Below, piece after piece: positions 1 to 8,366 of a stretch of 64,000 nt of DNA. This DNA comes from Arcicella aquatica. GTDB taxonomy: Bacteria; Bacteroidota; Bacteroidia; Cytophagales; Spirosomataceae. The notes below the pieces were generated by a model. It ran no database searches. It was not told where the DNA came from and saw only the letters and a program-made list of their open reading frames with translations. The stretch is from assembly GCF_034928825.1 (NCBI RefSeq), contig NZ_JAYFUL010000024.1, positions 18,676 through 82,675 on the forward strand. Direction: 5' to 3'. Both the position numbers and the translations under genes were made by a program. Each line of letters begins with the position of its first letter. Within the stretch, counting starts at the first letter, position 1.

Positions 1-1979
1 TTAACTACAACCTGAATCCTAAGCTTATTTTAATGGGTAACATTAATTATTCAAATGAATATAATCGTAACCCACCGCAAATCGGTAACCAAGATTTAAG
101 TACGCCAACGGTACTTTATACGCTATCAAACTCTATGCCTTTTGATTTACTTGAGTCTAAACGTTTAGATGCCAATGGAGACGAATATGTGTGGTCGCGT
201 TTCAGAAACCGTACAAATCCTTATTATTCAGTATATGAACGCTTCGAAAATATACGTCGCGACCGTATTTTAGGCAATATTACTCTCCGCTATAATGTTA
301 CAGATTGGTTGTACTTACAAGGTAGAATTGGACAAGATTATTATTCTCGTGACCAAGATTATAACTTCCCAACGGGTGAAGCTTCATTAGGTGTTGCTCC
401 AGCGGGCTTTGTCAATGGACAGTACACTCAAGAGACACGTCGCTTTCGTGAAACAAATGCCGATTTCTTGATTGGTGCTAAAAAGACCTTTGGTGATTTC
501 AATATCGATTTAACATTGGGAGGAAACCAAATGTACCGTCGTAGTGATTATAACAGCGTTTATGTTCAAAACTTTGTAGTTCGTGGCCTTTATACGGTAA
601 TGAACGGACAGTTGAAAGACCCTTTATATGGACTTAGCGAACGTCAGGTAAATTCGTTATACGGTGCAGCTGAGATTTCTTACAAAAACTTTTTATTTGT
701 GAACGTAACAAGCCGTAACGACTGGTTCTCAACACTTGCCCCAGGTTCACGCGCAGTTCAATATCCTTCGGTAACAGGAAGTTTTGTATTTACACAGGCT
801 TTCAATACGATGCCTGATTGGCTATCATTTGGTAAATTAAGAGCAGCTTATGCAGAAGTAGGTAGTGATACCGACGTACAGCCTTATGCTAACAACTTGT
901 TTTATACCGTGGGTAGTAATCTTTTACAAAACCAGCCAATTGGTTCTATCAATACTACTACAGTTCCTAATTCGTCACTTCGTCCAATGCGTGTGAATGA
1001 AACAGAATTTGGTGTAGAATTGAAATTGTTCCAAAATAAAATAGGATTAGATTTTTCTTACTATAAGAAAATCACTTCAGACCAAATCCTGTCGGCACAG
1101 GTATCGGATGCATCTGGTTACCAAACTACCTTGTTGAACAGTGGTAAAAGCCAAAACGAAGGGATTGAAGCAATGCTTACTTTCTCGCCAGTAAAGAGCA
1201 ATAAGTTTTCTTGGGATGTAAATATTAATGGTTCATACAATACTTCTAAAGTATTAGAATTAGCTGGAAATCAAAGTAGTATTACTGTTGGAAGTGGTAT
1301 TTATACAGGGGTATTGCGTCAGGTTGTGGGATTACCTCTGGGACAGTTATATGGCTTTGCTTACAAGCGTGATGAGCAAGGACGTAAAGTGTTTAACGAC
1401 CAAAGTGGTCGACCAGAAAGAACAAATGATTTGGTGAGTTTTGGAAGTGCTTTACCAAAATGGGTCGGAGGTATTACCAATAATTTCCGCTATAAAGACA
1501 TTCTATTCTCATTCTTGATTGACTTTAAGTTAGGTGGAAAAATGATTTCTGGTACAAACTACAATGCTTGGCGTGAAGGTTTACACAAAGGAACGTTAGT
1601 AGGACGTGAGCAAAACTACGTAATTGGTGAAGGAGTAAACAGCAAAGGAGAACCAAATGCAGTTAAAACACCTTTACAGTCTTATTATGAAACTATCCGT
1701 GCTAATAACATTGCTGAAGAATTTGTGTATGATTCGGGCTTCTGGAAGTTGCGTCAAATTACAATTGGGTATGATTTTACTAAAAAATTACCTAAAAACT
1801 GGTTTATCAAAGGCATCAAATTGAATGCAGTAGCTAACAATGTGTTGATGATTAAAAAATGGGTGCCAAACCTTGATCCTGAGCAATTCGGCTTCTCGTC
1901 TGATAACCTTGTAGGGTTGGAATCAACAGGCTTACCAACTAGCAGAAGTATTGGATTCAATTTGAATGTTAAATTCTAA
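1..1979 (+). CDS. SusC/RagA-family TonB-linked outer-membrane protein, C-terminal part
   Basis: This is the 3' part of a SusC-type TonB-dependent receptor, the outer-membrane beta-barrel that imports oligomers captured by its SusD partner. The frame is open to the left edge of the window (first full codon at base 3), so the ATG at 33 is internal and the signal peptide, carboxypeptidase-like domain and plug lie outside. About 650 residues of barrel are visible, rich in alternating aromatic and polar strands, and the protein ends in a terminal aromatic strand (NLNVKF), as outer-membrane barrels do. A SusD-like lipoprotein gene follows 78 nt downstream on the same strand, confirming the pair. 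The substrate cannot be read from the barrel; the gluconate genes further on hint at a sugar or sugar acid, which is inference. Confidence 0.93.
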   Translation, partial: NYNLNPKLILMGNINYSNEYNRNPPQIGNQDLSTPTVLYTLSNSMPFDLLESKRLDANGDEYVWSRFRNRTNPYYSVYERFENIRRDRILGNITLRYNVTDWLYLQGRIGQDYYSRDQDYNFPTGEASLGVAPAGFVNGQYTQETRRFRETNADFLIGAKKTFGDFNIDLTLGGNQMYRRSDYNSVYVQNFVVRGLYTVMNGQLKDPLYGLSERQVNSLYGAAEISYKNFLFVNVTSRNDWFSTLAPGSRAVQYPSVTGSFVFTQAFNTMPDWLSFGKLRAAYAEVGSDTDVQPYANNLFYTVGSNLLQNQPIGSINTTTVPNSSLRPMRVNETEFGVELKLFQNKIGLDFSYYKKITSDQILSAQVSDASGYQTTLLNSGKSQNEGIEAMLTFSPVKSNKFSWDVNINGSYNTSKVLELAGNQSSITVGSGIYTGVLRQVVGLPLGQLYGFAYKRDEQGRKVFNDQSGRPERTNDLVSFGSALPKWVGGITNNFRYKDILFSFLIDFKLGGKMISGTNYNAWREGLHKGTLVGREQNYVIGEGVNSKGEPNAVKTPLQSYYETIRANNIAEEFVYDSGFWKLRQITIGYDFTKKLPKNWFIKGIKLNAVANNVLMIKKWVPNLDPEQFGFSSDNLVGLESTGLPTSRSIGFNLNVKF

Positions 1980-2057
1980 ATATGCTTTGGGCTTTGAAAT
2001 ATTGCCTTTATCAATCATTGATAAAATTCAAAATGTTAAAATATTAACAATCAGAAA

Positions 2058-3563
2058 ATGAAAAAAATAACATTATATATATTCAGTTTACTAATCGCTT
2101 CCAGCTTTCTAAGCAGTTGTGACAAGGGCTTTGACGAGTTAAATACCAACAAAGTAAACCCTACCGCCCTTAACCCTGTTTATGAATTAAACAATGCTAC
2201 CCTCAGAACGTCATTTACATGGCAATCTGTTATTTACGAAGCGGCGATTGTACAACAAATCGTTAGTCCATACCTTGGGGTAAATGCTGGCGGAAACGTA
2301 AATCAAAATAATACTTCTGTTACAGGAGTAAATTGGCAAAGATATTACAGGGAAGTAAATAAACATTTGGTAGATGTTATTGCTAAAACCAAAGGTGATG
2401 CTACTCGCAGTAACTTATACAATATGGCTCGTATTTGGAAGGCATATACTTTCATGATTTTAACAGATAGTTATGGTGATGTTCCCTATAGCGAAGCAGG
2501 TTTAGGTTATTTGCAAGGAACGGTTTTTCCTAAATATGATGCCCAACAAGCCATCTATACGGATATTTTGAAAGAATTAGACGAAGCGTCTGCGGCCTTA
2601 GATGCTAACAAAACCAAAGAAGTAAGTGATATTATTTATACGGGAGATATAACAAAATGGAAACGTTTAGGATACTCTTTATTATTGCGTGCCGCTATGC
2701 GTTTGACTAAAGTTGATGCTAATACAGCACAAACTTACGTGAAAAAAGCATTTGCTGGGGGAGTAATGTTATCTAATGCTGATAATTGTATCTTACGCCA
2801 TTCAGCAGCTTATACAAATGAAATTGGTAGTCAGTTGAACGGAAGCGAAAGAGCCAATTTTTATTTGCACGGAGCTTTTGTTAATTTCTTGAAAAGTACT
2901 AATGACCCTCGTTTAGGGATTATCGCTTTGAAGTATAATACTAAACTACAGGACGTTAACAATTTTACAAAAGACCCAGCTGCTCAGATTGGAATACCTG
3001 CTGGCTACGACCAAAGTACTATCGCTAATACTCCAAATTATCCAGGAGCCATAGAATTGTATTCACAAGTTGACAGAACTAAAATAGGTAGATTTGATGC
3101 TCCATGTTTCTTTGTAACCTATAGCCAGTCACAACTTTTATTGGCTGAGGCGGCTCAGCGAGGTTGGATAACTGGCAATGTATCAGACTATTATAAAGCA
3201 GGTGTAAAAGGACACATGCAGCAGTTTACAGAATATGATGCAAATTCAAATGTATCTGATGCTACTATTGACGCTTATTTTACGGCGAATCCGTTTGTTG
3301 CAACAAAAGCCTTGGAGCAAATTAACACGCAATATTGGGTATCATCATTCATGAATTCTCCTGAAGGCTTTGCTAATTTCCGTAGAAGTGGCTTTCCTGC
3401 ACTAACACCAAATCCATATCCAGGAAAAGAAATTAAAGGGAATTTTATCAATCGCTTATCGTATCCTGTAGATGAAATATCAGTCAATAAAACAAATCTT
3501 GATGCGGCAGTAGCTCGTCAAGGTGCTGATAATCTTGACACTAAAGTTTGGTGGGATAAGTAA
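2058..3563 (+). CDS. SusD/RagB-like lipoprotein (SusD-like_2 type)
   Basis: A 501-residue outer-membrane lipoprotein that works as the substrate-capturing lid of the SusC barrel encoded just upstream. Residues 1-21 form a lipoprotein signal with a SPII lipobox ending SSFLSSC (lipidated Cys21), followed by the charged sequence DKGFDELN. The early N-P-T-A-L-N-P region and the repeated helical hairpins match the SusD-like_2 subfamily rather than classical SusD. The gene shares an operon with the SusC gene and is closed by a strong hairpin terminator. There is no carbohydrate-active enzyme next to the pair, so the ligand is unknown. Confidence 0.92.
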   Translation: MKKITLYIFSLLIASSFLSSCDKGFDELNTNKVNPTALNPVYELNNATLRTSFTWQSVIYEAAIVQQIVSPYLGVNAGGNVNQNNTSVTGVNWQRYYREVNKHLVDVIAKTKGDATRSNLYNMARIWKAYTFMILTDSYGDVPYSEAGLGYLQGTVFPKYDAQQAIYTDILKELDEASAALDANKTKEVSDIIYTGDITKWKRLGYSLLLRAAMRLTKVDANTAQTYVKKAFAGGVMLSNADNCILRHSAAYTNEIGSQLNGSERANFYLHGAFVNFLKSTNDPRLGIIALKYNTKLQDVNNFTKDPAAQIGIPAGYDQSTIANTPNYPGAIELYSQVDRTKIGRFDAPCFFVTYSQSQLLLAEAAQRGWITGNVSDYYKAGVKGHMQQFTEYDANSNVSDATIDAYFTANPFVATKALEQINTQYWVSSFMNSPEGFANFRRSGFPALTPNPYPGKEIKGNFINRLSYPVDEISVNKTNLDAAVARQGADNLDTKVWWDK

Positions 3564-3605
3564 TATCAACAATACTTACAACTATTATCCAATACCATGA
3601 ATACT

Positions 3606-3640
3606 AAAGACTCCATGAAAACATGGAGTCTTTATTTTAT
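3606..3640 (+). terminator. Rho-independent-type terminator of the SusC/SusD unit
   Basis: A perfect 12-bp stem (AAAGACTCCATG / CATGGAGTCTTT) with an AAAA loop, followed by ATTTTAT. It lies 43 nt after the SusD stop codon. Confidence 0.85.
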
Positions 3641-3749
3641 CATAAAAAGATTGATAAAGATAAATCATCGAATCGTCCTACATTTTATTTATTTTAGCTT
3701 TTCAAACCATTTTTTAATATTTATCCAAACAAAGTAAACTTTAAACATT

Positions 3750-4646
3750 ATGCAAATCGGAATTATAGGCTTAGGCAAAATGGGGTTTAATTTAGCCCTT
3801 AACTTAAATAGGAACGGCTATGAAGTAGTTGCCAATGACGTGAATGCTGAGTTTGTTCAAAAAATTGCTGAACAAGGAATACAACCTGCAAATTCTATTG
3901 AAGAATTAACCCAACAATTGAGCGGGAGAAAAGTGATTTGGTTGATGGTGCCCGCAGGTGAGATTGTCGATCAAGTAATTGAAAACCTATTACCTTATTT
4001 GAATAGTGCTGATATTGTTATTGACGGAGGAAATTCAAATTATAAAGAATCGAAAAAGCGTTATAATTACCTAAAAACAAAAGGAATTGATTTCTTAGAT
4101 TGTGGTACTTCTGGGGGTACTTCTGGCGCATTGAATGGTGCTTGTACCATGATTGGAGGAGATAATGAAGTATTTTCGTATGTTGAAAAGGTATTCAAAG
4201 ATATTTCTGTAGAAAACGGATATTTACACACAGGAGCTGCAGGAAGTGGACACTTTACTAAGATGGTTCATAATGGCATCGAATACGGTATGATGCAAGC
4301 CATTGCCGAAGGGTTTGAGGTTTTTGAACATTCAGAATTTGATATTGACTTCCAGAAAACAGCTAAAATGTTAAACCATGGCTCGGTAGTACGTGGGTGG
4401 TTGATGGAGTTGACAGAAAAGGCATTTTCAAAAGACCCTAATTTAGATACCATTAAAGGAATTATGCATTCTTCGGGAGAAGGTAAATGGACTTTGGAAA
4501 CCGCTTTAGATTTGGGTGTTCCTACACCAGTAATTGCTTTGTCGGTCATGATGCGTTATCGTTCACAAATGGAAGATACTTTTTCTGGGAAAGTAGTAGC
4601 CGCTTTGAGAAATGAGTTTGGTGGTCATGCTGTAGAAAAAAAATAA
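3750..4646 (+). CDS. gnd: 6-phosphogluconate dehydrogenase, decarboxylating (short form)
   Basis: Oxidises and decarboxylates 6-phosphogluconate to ribulose 5-phosphate in the cytoplasm. The 298-residue length matches the short GntZ/YqeC type of 6PGDH rather than the roughly 470-residue form. Visible features are the N-terminal Rossmann fingerprint GLGKMG (residues 7-12), the substrate-binding segment DGGNSNYKESKKR, the GTSGGTSG loop (around residues 118-125) and the catalytic Lys region GHFTKMVHNGIEYG. It is followed by a gluconate-type FGGY kinase 137 nt downstream, so the pair can phosphorylate gluconate and feed it into the pentose phosphate pathway. Coenzyme preference cannot be decided by eye. 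Confidence 0.93.
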   Translation: MQIGIIGLGKMGFNLALNLNRNGYEVVANDVNAEFVQKIAEQGIQPANSIEELTQQLSGRKVIWLMVPAGEIVDQVIENLLPYLNSADIVIDGGNSNYKESKKRYNYLKTKGIDFLDCGTSGGTSGALNGACTMIGGDNEVFSYVEKVFKDISVENGYLHTGAAGSGHFTKMVHNGIEYGMMQAIAEGFEVFEHSEFDIDFQKTAKMLNHGSVVRGWLMELTEKAFSKDPNLDTIKGIMHSSGEGKWTLETALDLGVPTPVIALSVMMRYRSQMEDTFSGKVVAALRNEFGGHAVEKK

Positions 4647-4649
4647 GGT

Positions 4650-4690
4650 ATCTGAGCGTCTGAATCTGATAAAAATTCTGACGCTCAGAT
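4650..4690 (+). other. Intergenic hairpin between gnd and the gluconate kinase gene
   Basis: An 11-bp perfect inverted repeat (ATCTGAGCGTC / GACGCTCAGAT) that can extend inward by GAAT/ATTC after one T-T mismatch. No U-rich tail follows, so it looks more like an mRNA processing or stability hairpin than a strong terminator. Confidence 0.5.
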
Positions 4691-4782
4691 GATACAGTCA
4701 TTCTCAAAAGAAGCAGAAAGGAAAAGTATTTTAAATACCCTAACATCGATGAGCTCCGTCAGAATTCATCGATTGAAAGATA

Positions 4783-6201
4783 ATGAGCCATTTTTATATA
4801 GGAATTGATATTGGAACAACTGCCACCAAAGCAATTGTTTTTACAAATGAAGGGAAAATAATACAGCAATATTCGAAAGAATATGATATGTATCACCCTA
4901 AATCAGATTGGAGTATCCAAAAACCCTCTGACATTTTAGAGGCTGTTCTTGAGTGTATTGAGAAGCTTACTGAAAATATTAATCCGTATTTCATCAGTTT
5001 TAGTTCGGCCATGCAAAGTTTGATTGCGGTGGATGAAAAAGGAAATCCTTTGACGGATGTAATTCTTTGGGCAGATAATCGTGCGAGTGCTGAAGCATCT
5101 GAATTGAAAGAGAGTGAGCTAGGAAAACAATTTTATGGTAAAACGGGTATTCCTATTCATACCTTTTGTCCGATGACCAAAATACTTTGGTTAAGAGAAA
5201 ATCAGCCTGATATTTTTATCAGCACACATAAATTTATTAGTATCAAAGAATACGTTTGGCATCATTTAACAGGTGAGTTTGTGGTGGATTCTTCTATGGC
5301 ATCAGGTACAGGGTTAATGAATATCGCAGACCTTACGTGGAATATCGATATATTAACTCACCTAGGGATTAATGAAAGTAAACTTTCCACGATTGTAAGC
5401 CCTAAGCATACTGCGCAAACCCTCATGGGTAATAAAACGTTGGTAATAGGAGCGGGGGACGGAGCTTTAGCAAATCTGGGGACTGGAGCGATGGAAAAAG
5501 GTAGAATGTCTTTAACCATTGGTACAAGTGGTGCCGTAAGACTACCGATTGAAGAGCCTTTTATTGATGGCAAAATGCGTACACAATGTTATCATTTGGT
5601 CGATAATCAGTATCTTGTACTAGGAGCAGTAAATAATGGAGCCGTTATTTTACAATGGTTAAAAGAAGCAATTTTAGAAACCCAAGAATCATTTGAATCG
5701 CTGTTTGAACAAGCAAATACGATTGAAGCAGGCTCGAATGGGTTAATTTTCGTTCCTTACTTACTAGGAGAAAGAGCACCAATTTGGGATGCATCTGCCC
5801 AAGGAACTTTACTAGGCATTACAATCAACCACACAAAAGCACATTTTATTAGAGCCACGCTTGAGGGTATTCTGTTTGGTTTATTAAGTATTACTGATAT
5901 TTTATTACCCGACAAATCTGCTAGAAAAAATTTGACTATTATGGCAAGTGGCGGTTTTGCAAAGAGCGATGTGTGGCTACAAATCGCCGCTGATATTTTT
6001 CAAATGAAAGTAGTAGTTTCACAAACCATTGAAGGTTCTGCTTGGGGGGCAGTGATGTTAGGGCTAGATGCTTTTGGGATGACCACACATTGTCTGGATA
6101 TTGATGAGAAAATATTTATACCCAATCCTACGCATGAAAGAGTTTATCAAGAAAGTTTTAGAAAATTCAATAAGGTGTATGAAGCCTTAAAATCATTATA
6201 A
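4783..6201 (+). CDS. gntK: FGGY-family carbohydrate kinase, probably gluconate kinase
   Basis: An ATP-dependent sugar kinase of the FGGY family (472 residues) with two actin-like ATPase domains. The N-terminal phosphate-1 motif DIGTTATKA starts at residue 8. The glycine-rich GAGDGALANLGTG and the SGGFAKSDVW region near residue 390 belong to the second half. Xylulokinase, glycerokinase and gluconokinase share this fold. Gluconate is favoured because the preceding gene encodes 6-phosphogluconate dehydrogenase, the next step after gluconate phosphorylation; this is a contextual inference. A 15-bp hairpin terminator follows. Confidence 0.85.
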   Translation: MSHFYIGIDIGTTATKAIVFTNEGKIIQQYSKEYDMYHPKSDWSIQKPSDILEAVLECIEKLTENINPYFISFSSAMQSLIAVDEKGNPLTDVILWADNRASAEASELKESELGKQFYGKTGIPIHTFCPMTKILWLRENQPDIFISTHKFISIKEYVWHHLTGEFVVDSSMASGTGLMNIADLTWNIDILTHLGINESKLSTIVSPKHTAQTLMGNKTLVIGAGDGALANLGTGAMEKGRMSLTIGTSGAVRLPIEEPFIDGKMRTQCYHLVDNQYLVLGAVNNGAVILQWLKEAILETQESFESLFEQANTIEAGSNGLIFVPYLLGERAPIWDASAQGTLLGITINHTKAHFIRATLEGILFGLLSITDILLPDKSARKNLTIMASGGFAKSDVWLQIAADIFQMKVVVSQTIEGSAWGAVMLGLDAFGMTTHCLDIDEKIFIPNPTHERVYQESFRKFNKVYEALKSL

Positions 6202-6217
6202 GTAGAAGCACAACAAT

Positions 6218-6265
6218 ATAAATGCCCTGATACGATGCAAAATAGCATATTATCAGGGCATTTAT
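6218..6265. terminator. Hairpin terminator after the gluconate kinase
   Basis: A perfect 15-bp inverted repeat (ATAAATGCCCTGATA / TATCAGGGCATTTAT) around an 18-nt loop, 16 nt after the kinase stop codon. Confidence 0.75.
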
Positions 6266-6298
6266 GATAGTGCATTATTAAGAAATTTTAAAAAATAT

Positions 6299-6345
6299 TT
6301 GCAAATACAATTTTGATTAATAATCTTTGTCTATCGGTTTTATAG
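6299..6345 (+). promoter_or_regulatory. Promoter with CTAT-N7-ATAG operator (sulfur-region site 1)
   Basis: TTG (6299-6301), exactly 20 nt, then AATCTTTG (6322-6329), a good Bacteroidota -33/-7 pair. One base later comes the palindrome CTAT-N7-ATAG (6331-6345), which would cover the transcription start. The spacing is identical to the other members of the family. It drives the hydrolase/redoxin genes from 6411. Seen in the sequence; repressor binding is inference. Confidence 0.75.
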
Positions 6346-6410
6346 TCTAATAGTAGATTGCTTTAATCTTGTTAGACGTATATTTGTAAGCGTAATTTTT
6401 GTAATTAATC

Positions 6411-6956
6411 ATGGCAGTACATTTTTTAACAGTTCCGGGTTTAGGGAGTTCAGGACCAAAGCACTGGCAAACGATTTGGGAACAGCAATACCCAGCTGTA
6501 TTTGACAGAGTAGAACAGGAAGATTGGGACTTGCCAGTTGTCGAAAAATGGGTTGAAACTTTGCAAAAATCTATTAGTAATTTACAAGAGCCTACAGTAT
6601 TAATTGCACATAGTTTAGGATGCTTAGCAGTCGTGTTGTGGGCAAAAAAATATACTTCTGATAAAATAGAAGGCATATTGTTTGTAGCACCACCAGACTC
6701 AGAAAGGACAGATTTTCCTAAAGAAATTTCAGGATTTTCGCCTATTCCTTCCGAAGAAATTCCTTATAAAAGTGTATTGATTGCTAGCACAAATGATGAA
6801 TACGCAACGATTGAAAGAGCGAAGGAATGGGCAAGAAATTGGGGAAGTCAATTTGTAAATATTGGTTCGGTAGGACACATTAATGCCAATTCAAACCTTG
6901 CAGATTGGCAAGTAGGCAAAGGCATCATCAATTCAATTTTTAACACTTCATTATAA
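6411..6956 (+). CDS. RBBP9/YdeN-family serine hydrolase
   Basis: A 181-residue single-domain alpha/beta hydrolase of the RBBP9/YdeN family. Seen: N-terminal VPGLGSSGPKHWQ, the family's characteristic W, and the nucleophile elbow HSLG with Ser68. An Asp in TNDEYATIERA and the His of SVGHINANSNL complete a likely triad. Family members are small cytoplasmic esterases or peptidases of mostly unknown substrate. It is the first gene behind operator site 1 and lies 21 nt before a redoxin-like gene, so it is probably expressed with it under sulfur control. The protein holds a single cysteine, in HSLGCLA. Confidence 0.85.
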   Translation: MAVHFLTVPGLGSSGPKHWQTIWEQQYPAVFDRVEQEDWDLPVVEKWVETLQKSISNLQEPTVLIAHSLGCLAVVLWAKKYTSDKIEGILFVAPPDSERTDFPKEISGFSPIPSEEIPYKSVLIASTNDEYATIERAKEWARNWGSQFVNIGSVGHINANSNLADWQVGKGIINSIFNTSL

Positions 6957-6977
6957 ATAATTTTACAGTTCATCAAC

Positions 6978-7541
6978 ATGCAAGAACCTATCGATAAAAA
7001 ACGTCCTAAAGCCTTACAAGCCAGTAATTTTGCACCAAATTTTTGGCTGATTAAGGAGATGGGGCGATGGAGTAACCTCCCCAAAAATATTGAAAGTCAA
7101 CCCAATTTCACACTCAATGAATTAATGCTTTTTCGTCCTTTAGCGCTAAGTTTTTTTTCACCATCTTGGAATAACTATGGGGAAATACACTTAGAATTAC
7201 TACAAAAGGCACATAAGCGACTGAAAAATATTGGAGCTGAAATTCTAGTAATGACGGACGTATTACCTGAGAAATTAGATGCTTTAGCCAATGAGTACAA
7301 ATTAGGTTTTAATATTTGTCATGATAGAAATAATGAAATCGCTGAACTATTAGGTGTTTATTCTAAAGACTACCCGATTTGGCAAAGAATAACCGGAATT
7401 TCTAATGAAGTTCCATTGCCTGCTACCTTTATTATTGTTCCCAACTTACTGATTATTTATAGTTTTGTTGACGATGATTTTGAGAGTATTTTTTCAATAA
7501 AAGAGATGGAAGCATTCATCAAACTTTATCGTAATAAGTAA
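6978..7541 (+). CDS. Redoxin-like (AhpC/TSA fold) protein without active-site cysteines
   Basis: A 187-residue protein whose centre matches the PRX-like/AhpC-TSA fold. The strand that normally carries the redox centre (FxRGxWCPxC in PRX-like proteins) reads SFFSPSWNNYG (residues 59-68), so both cysteine positions are replaced (N65 and G68). The remaining pattern is typical of the family: the helix after it, D-R-N-N-E-I-A-E-L-L-G-V-Y, and the conserved P-L-P-A-T-F strand. The only cysteine is in FNICHDRN. It lies 21 nt after the hydrolase gene and is followed by a paralogue with the same substitutions. It cannot act as a thiol peroxidase by the usual mechanism; its role is unknown. Confidence 0.8.
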   Translation: MQEPIDKKRPKALQASNFAPNFWLIKEMGRWSNLPKNIESQPNFTLNELMLFRPLALSFFSPSWNNYGEIHLELLQKAHKRLKNIGAEILVMTDVLPEKLDALANEYKLGFNICHDRNNEIAELLGVYSKDYPIWQRITGISNEVPLPATFIIVPNLLIIYSFVDDDFESIFSIKEMEAFIKLYRNK

Positions 7542-7586
7542 TCTACCTATCATAATAGAAAAATATTTTTAATTAATATACAAATC

Positions 7587-7620
7587 TTATAGGATATATA
7601 GTTTTTATATTATAATTTTG
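7587..7620 (+). promoter_or_regulatory. Possible promoter of the second redoxin-like gene
   Basis: A good -7 box TAATTTTG (7613-7620) lies 45 nt before the start codon. A half-conserved TTAT-N7-ATAG palindrome (7587-7601) sits about where the -33 element would be. No TTG is present at the expected distance, so the operator assignment is weak. Confidence 0.35.
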
Positions 7621-7665
7621 TTTCAAGAAATTAAGGAAAGCTCACATTTAGTCCACATATAAATA

Positions 7666-8313
7666 ATGCAAGCATACGATCAATCAAACGCAATCATTTG
7701 GGATAGTACATTCCCCATAAATATATTCAAAGGCAACACAGCCAAGTTATCACCGTTAAAAATTGGGTCACGTTTACCTTTATTACCTATTTCATCAGTA
7801 TGTGGATTTTGGAAACACTTTTCTGAAGAAGTAAACCCTCAGAAACTAACATTACAACAAGTGCAGCAAAATAAACCATTGGTAGTCAGTTTTTTATCTG
7901 GTGGTTGGAATGAATACGGCTTGAAACATTTTAATACTTTGAAAGCTTCATATCAAGAAATTCTGGCACTTGGTGGAGACTTACTTGTAGTTGTTCAAGC
8001 GTCTAAAGAAGAAACAAAAGAATTAGTAGAATACTTTAATTTACCTTTTAATGTAATAGCAGATTCGGCAAACCAAATCGCTAAACAATTTGGTATTTAT
8101 TCGCAAGAGTTCGCCGTTTGGAATCGTATCGCTGGTATTTCAGAAGATGTACCCGTTCCTGCTACCTACGTAATTAGTCAGCAAGGAAGAATCGTGTATG
8201 ACGCCATTGATGAAGACTTTAGTAAACCGTTTTCGCCTTCGGAAATGCTAGGAGCAGTATTTAGTGCTGCCCGTAACATTCCTTATTCTATTAAATATCG
8301 TGCTGTGGCATAA
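7666..8313 (+). CDS. Second redoxin-like protein without active-site cysteines
   Basis: A 215-residue paralogue of the preceding protein. The redox loop reads SFLSGGWNEYG (residues 75-85) where an active PRX-like protein would have WCPxC: the Trp and Tyr are kept but the two Cys are Asn82 and Gly85. The conserved strand D-V-P-V-P-A-T-Y and the AKQFGIYSQEF helix align with the neighbour's KDYPIWQ/PLPAT region. An extra N-terminal 30-40 residues carry the single Cys46. Conservation of the substitution in both copies argues for a retained non-thiol function rather than decay. The function is unknown. Confidence 0.8.
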   Translation: MQAYDQSNAIIWDSTFPINIFKGNTAKLSPLKIGSRLPLLPISSVCGFWKHFSEEVNPQKLTLQQVQQNKPLVVSFLSGGWNEYGLKHFNTLKASYQEILALGGDLLVVVQASKEETKELVEYFNLPFNVIADSANQIAKQFGIYSQEFAVWNRIAGISEDVPVPATYVISQQGRIVYDAIDEDFSKPFSPSEMLGAVFSAARNIPYSIKYRAVA

Positions 8314-8366
8314 TTGGCTGAGATTATCAAGAAATATTTTAATAATAAATTGGATAAGCTTTTTAA

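Noticed and set aside
7587..7601. TTAT-N7-ATAG before the second redoxin-like gene as a full regulon site
   Set aside because: One mismatch, no TTG at the right distance and no operator over the start site; kept only as a weak feature.
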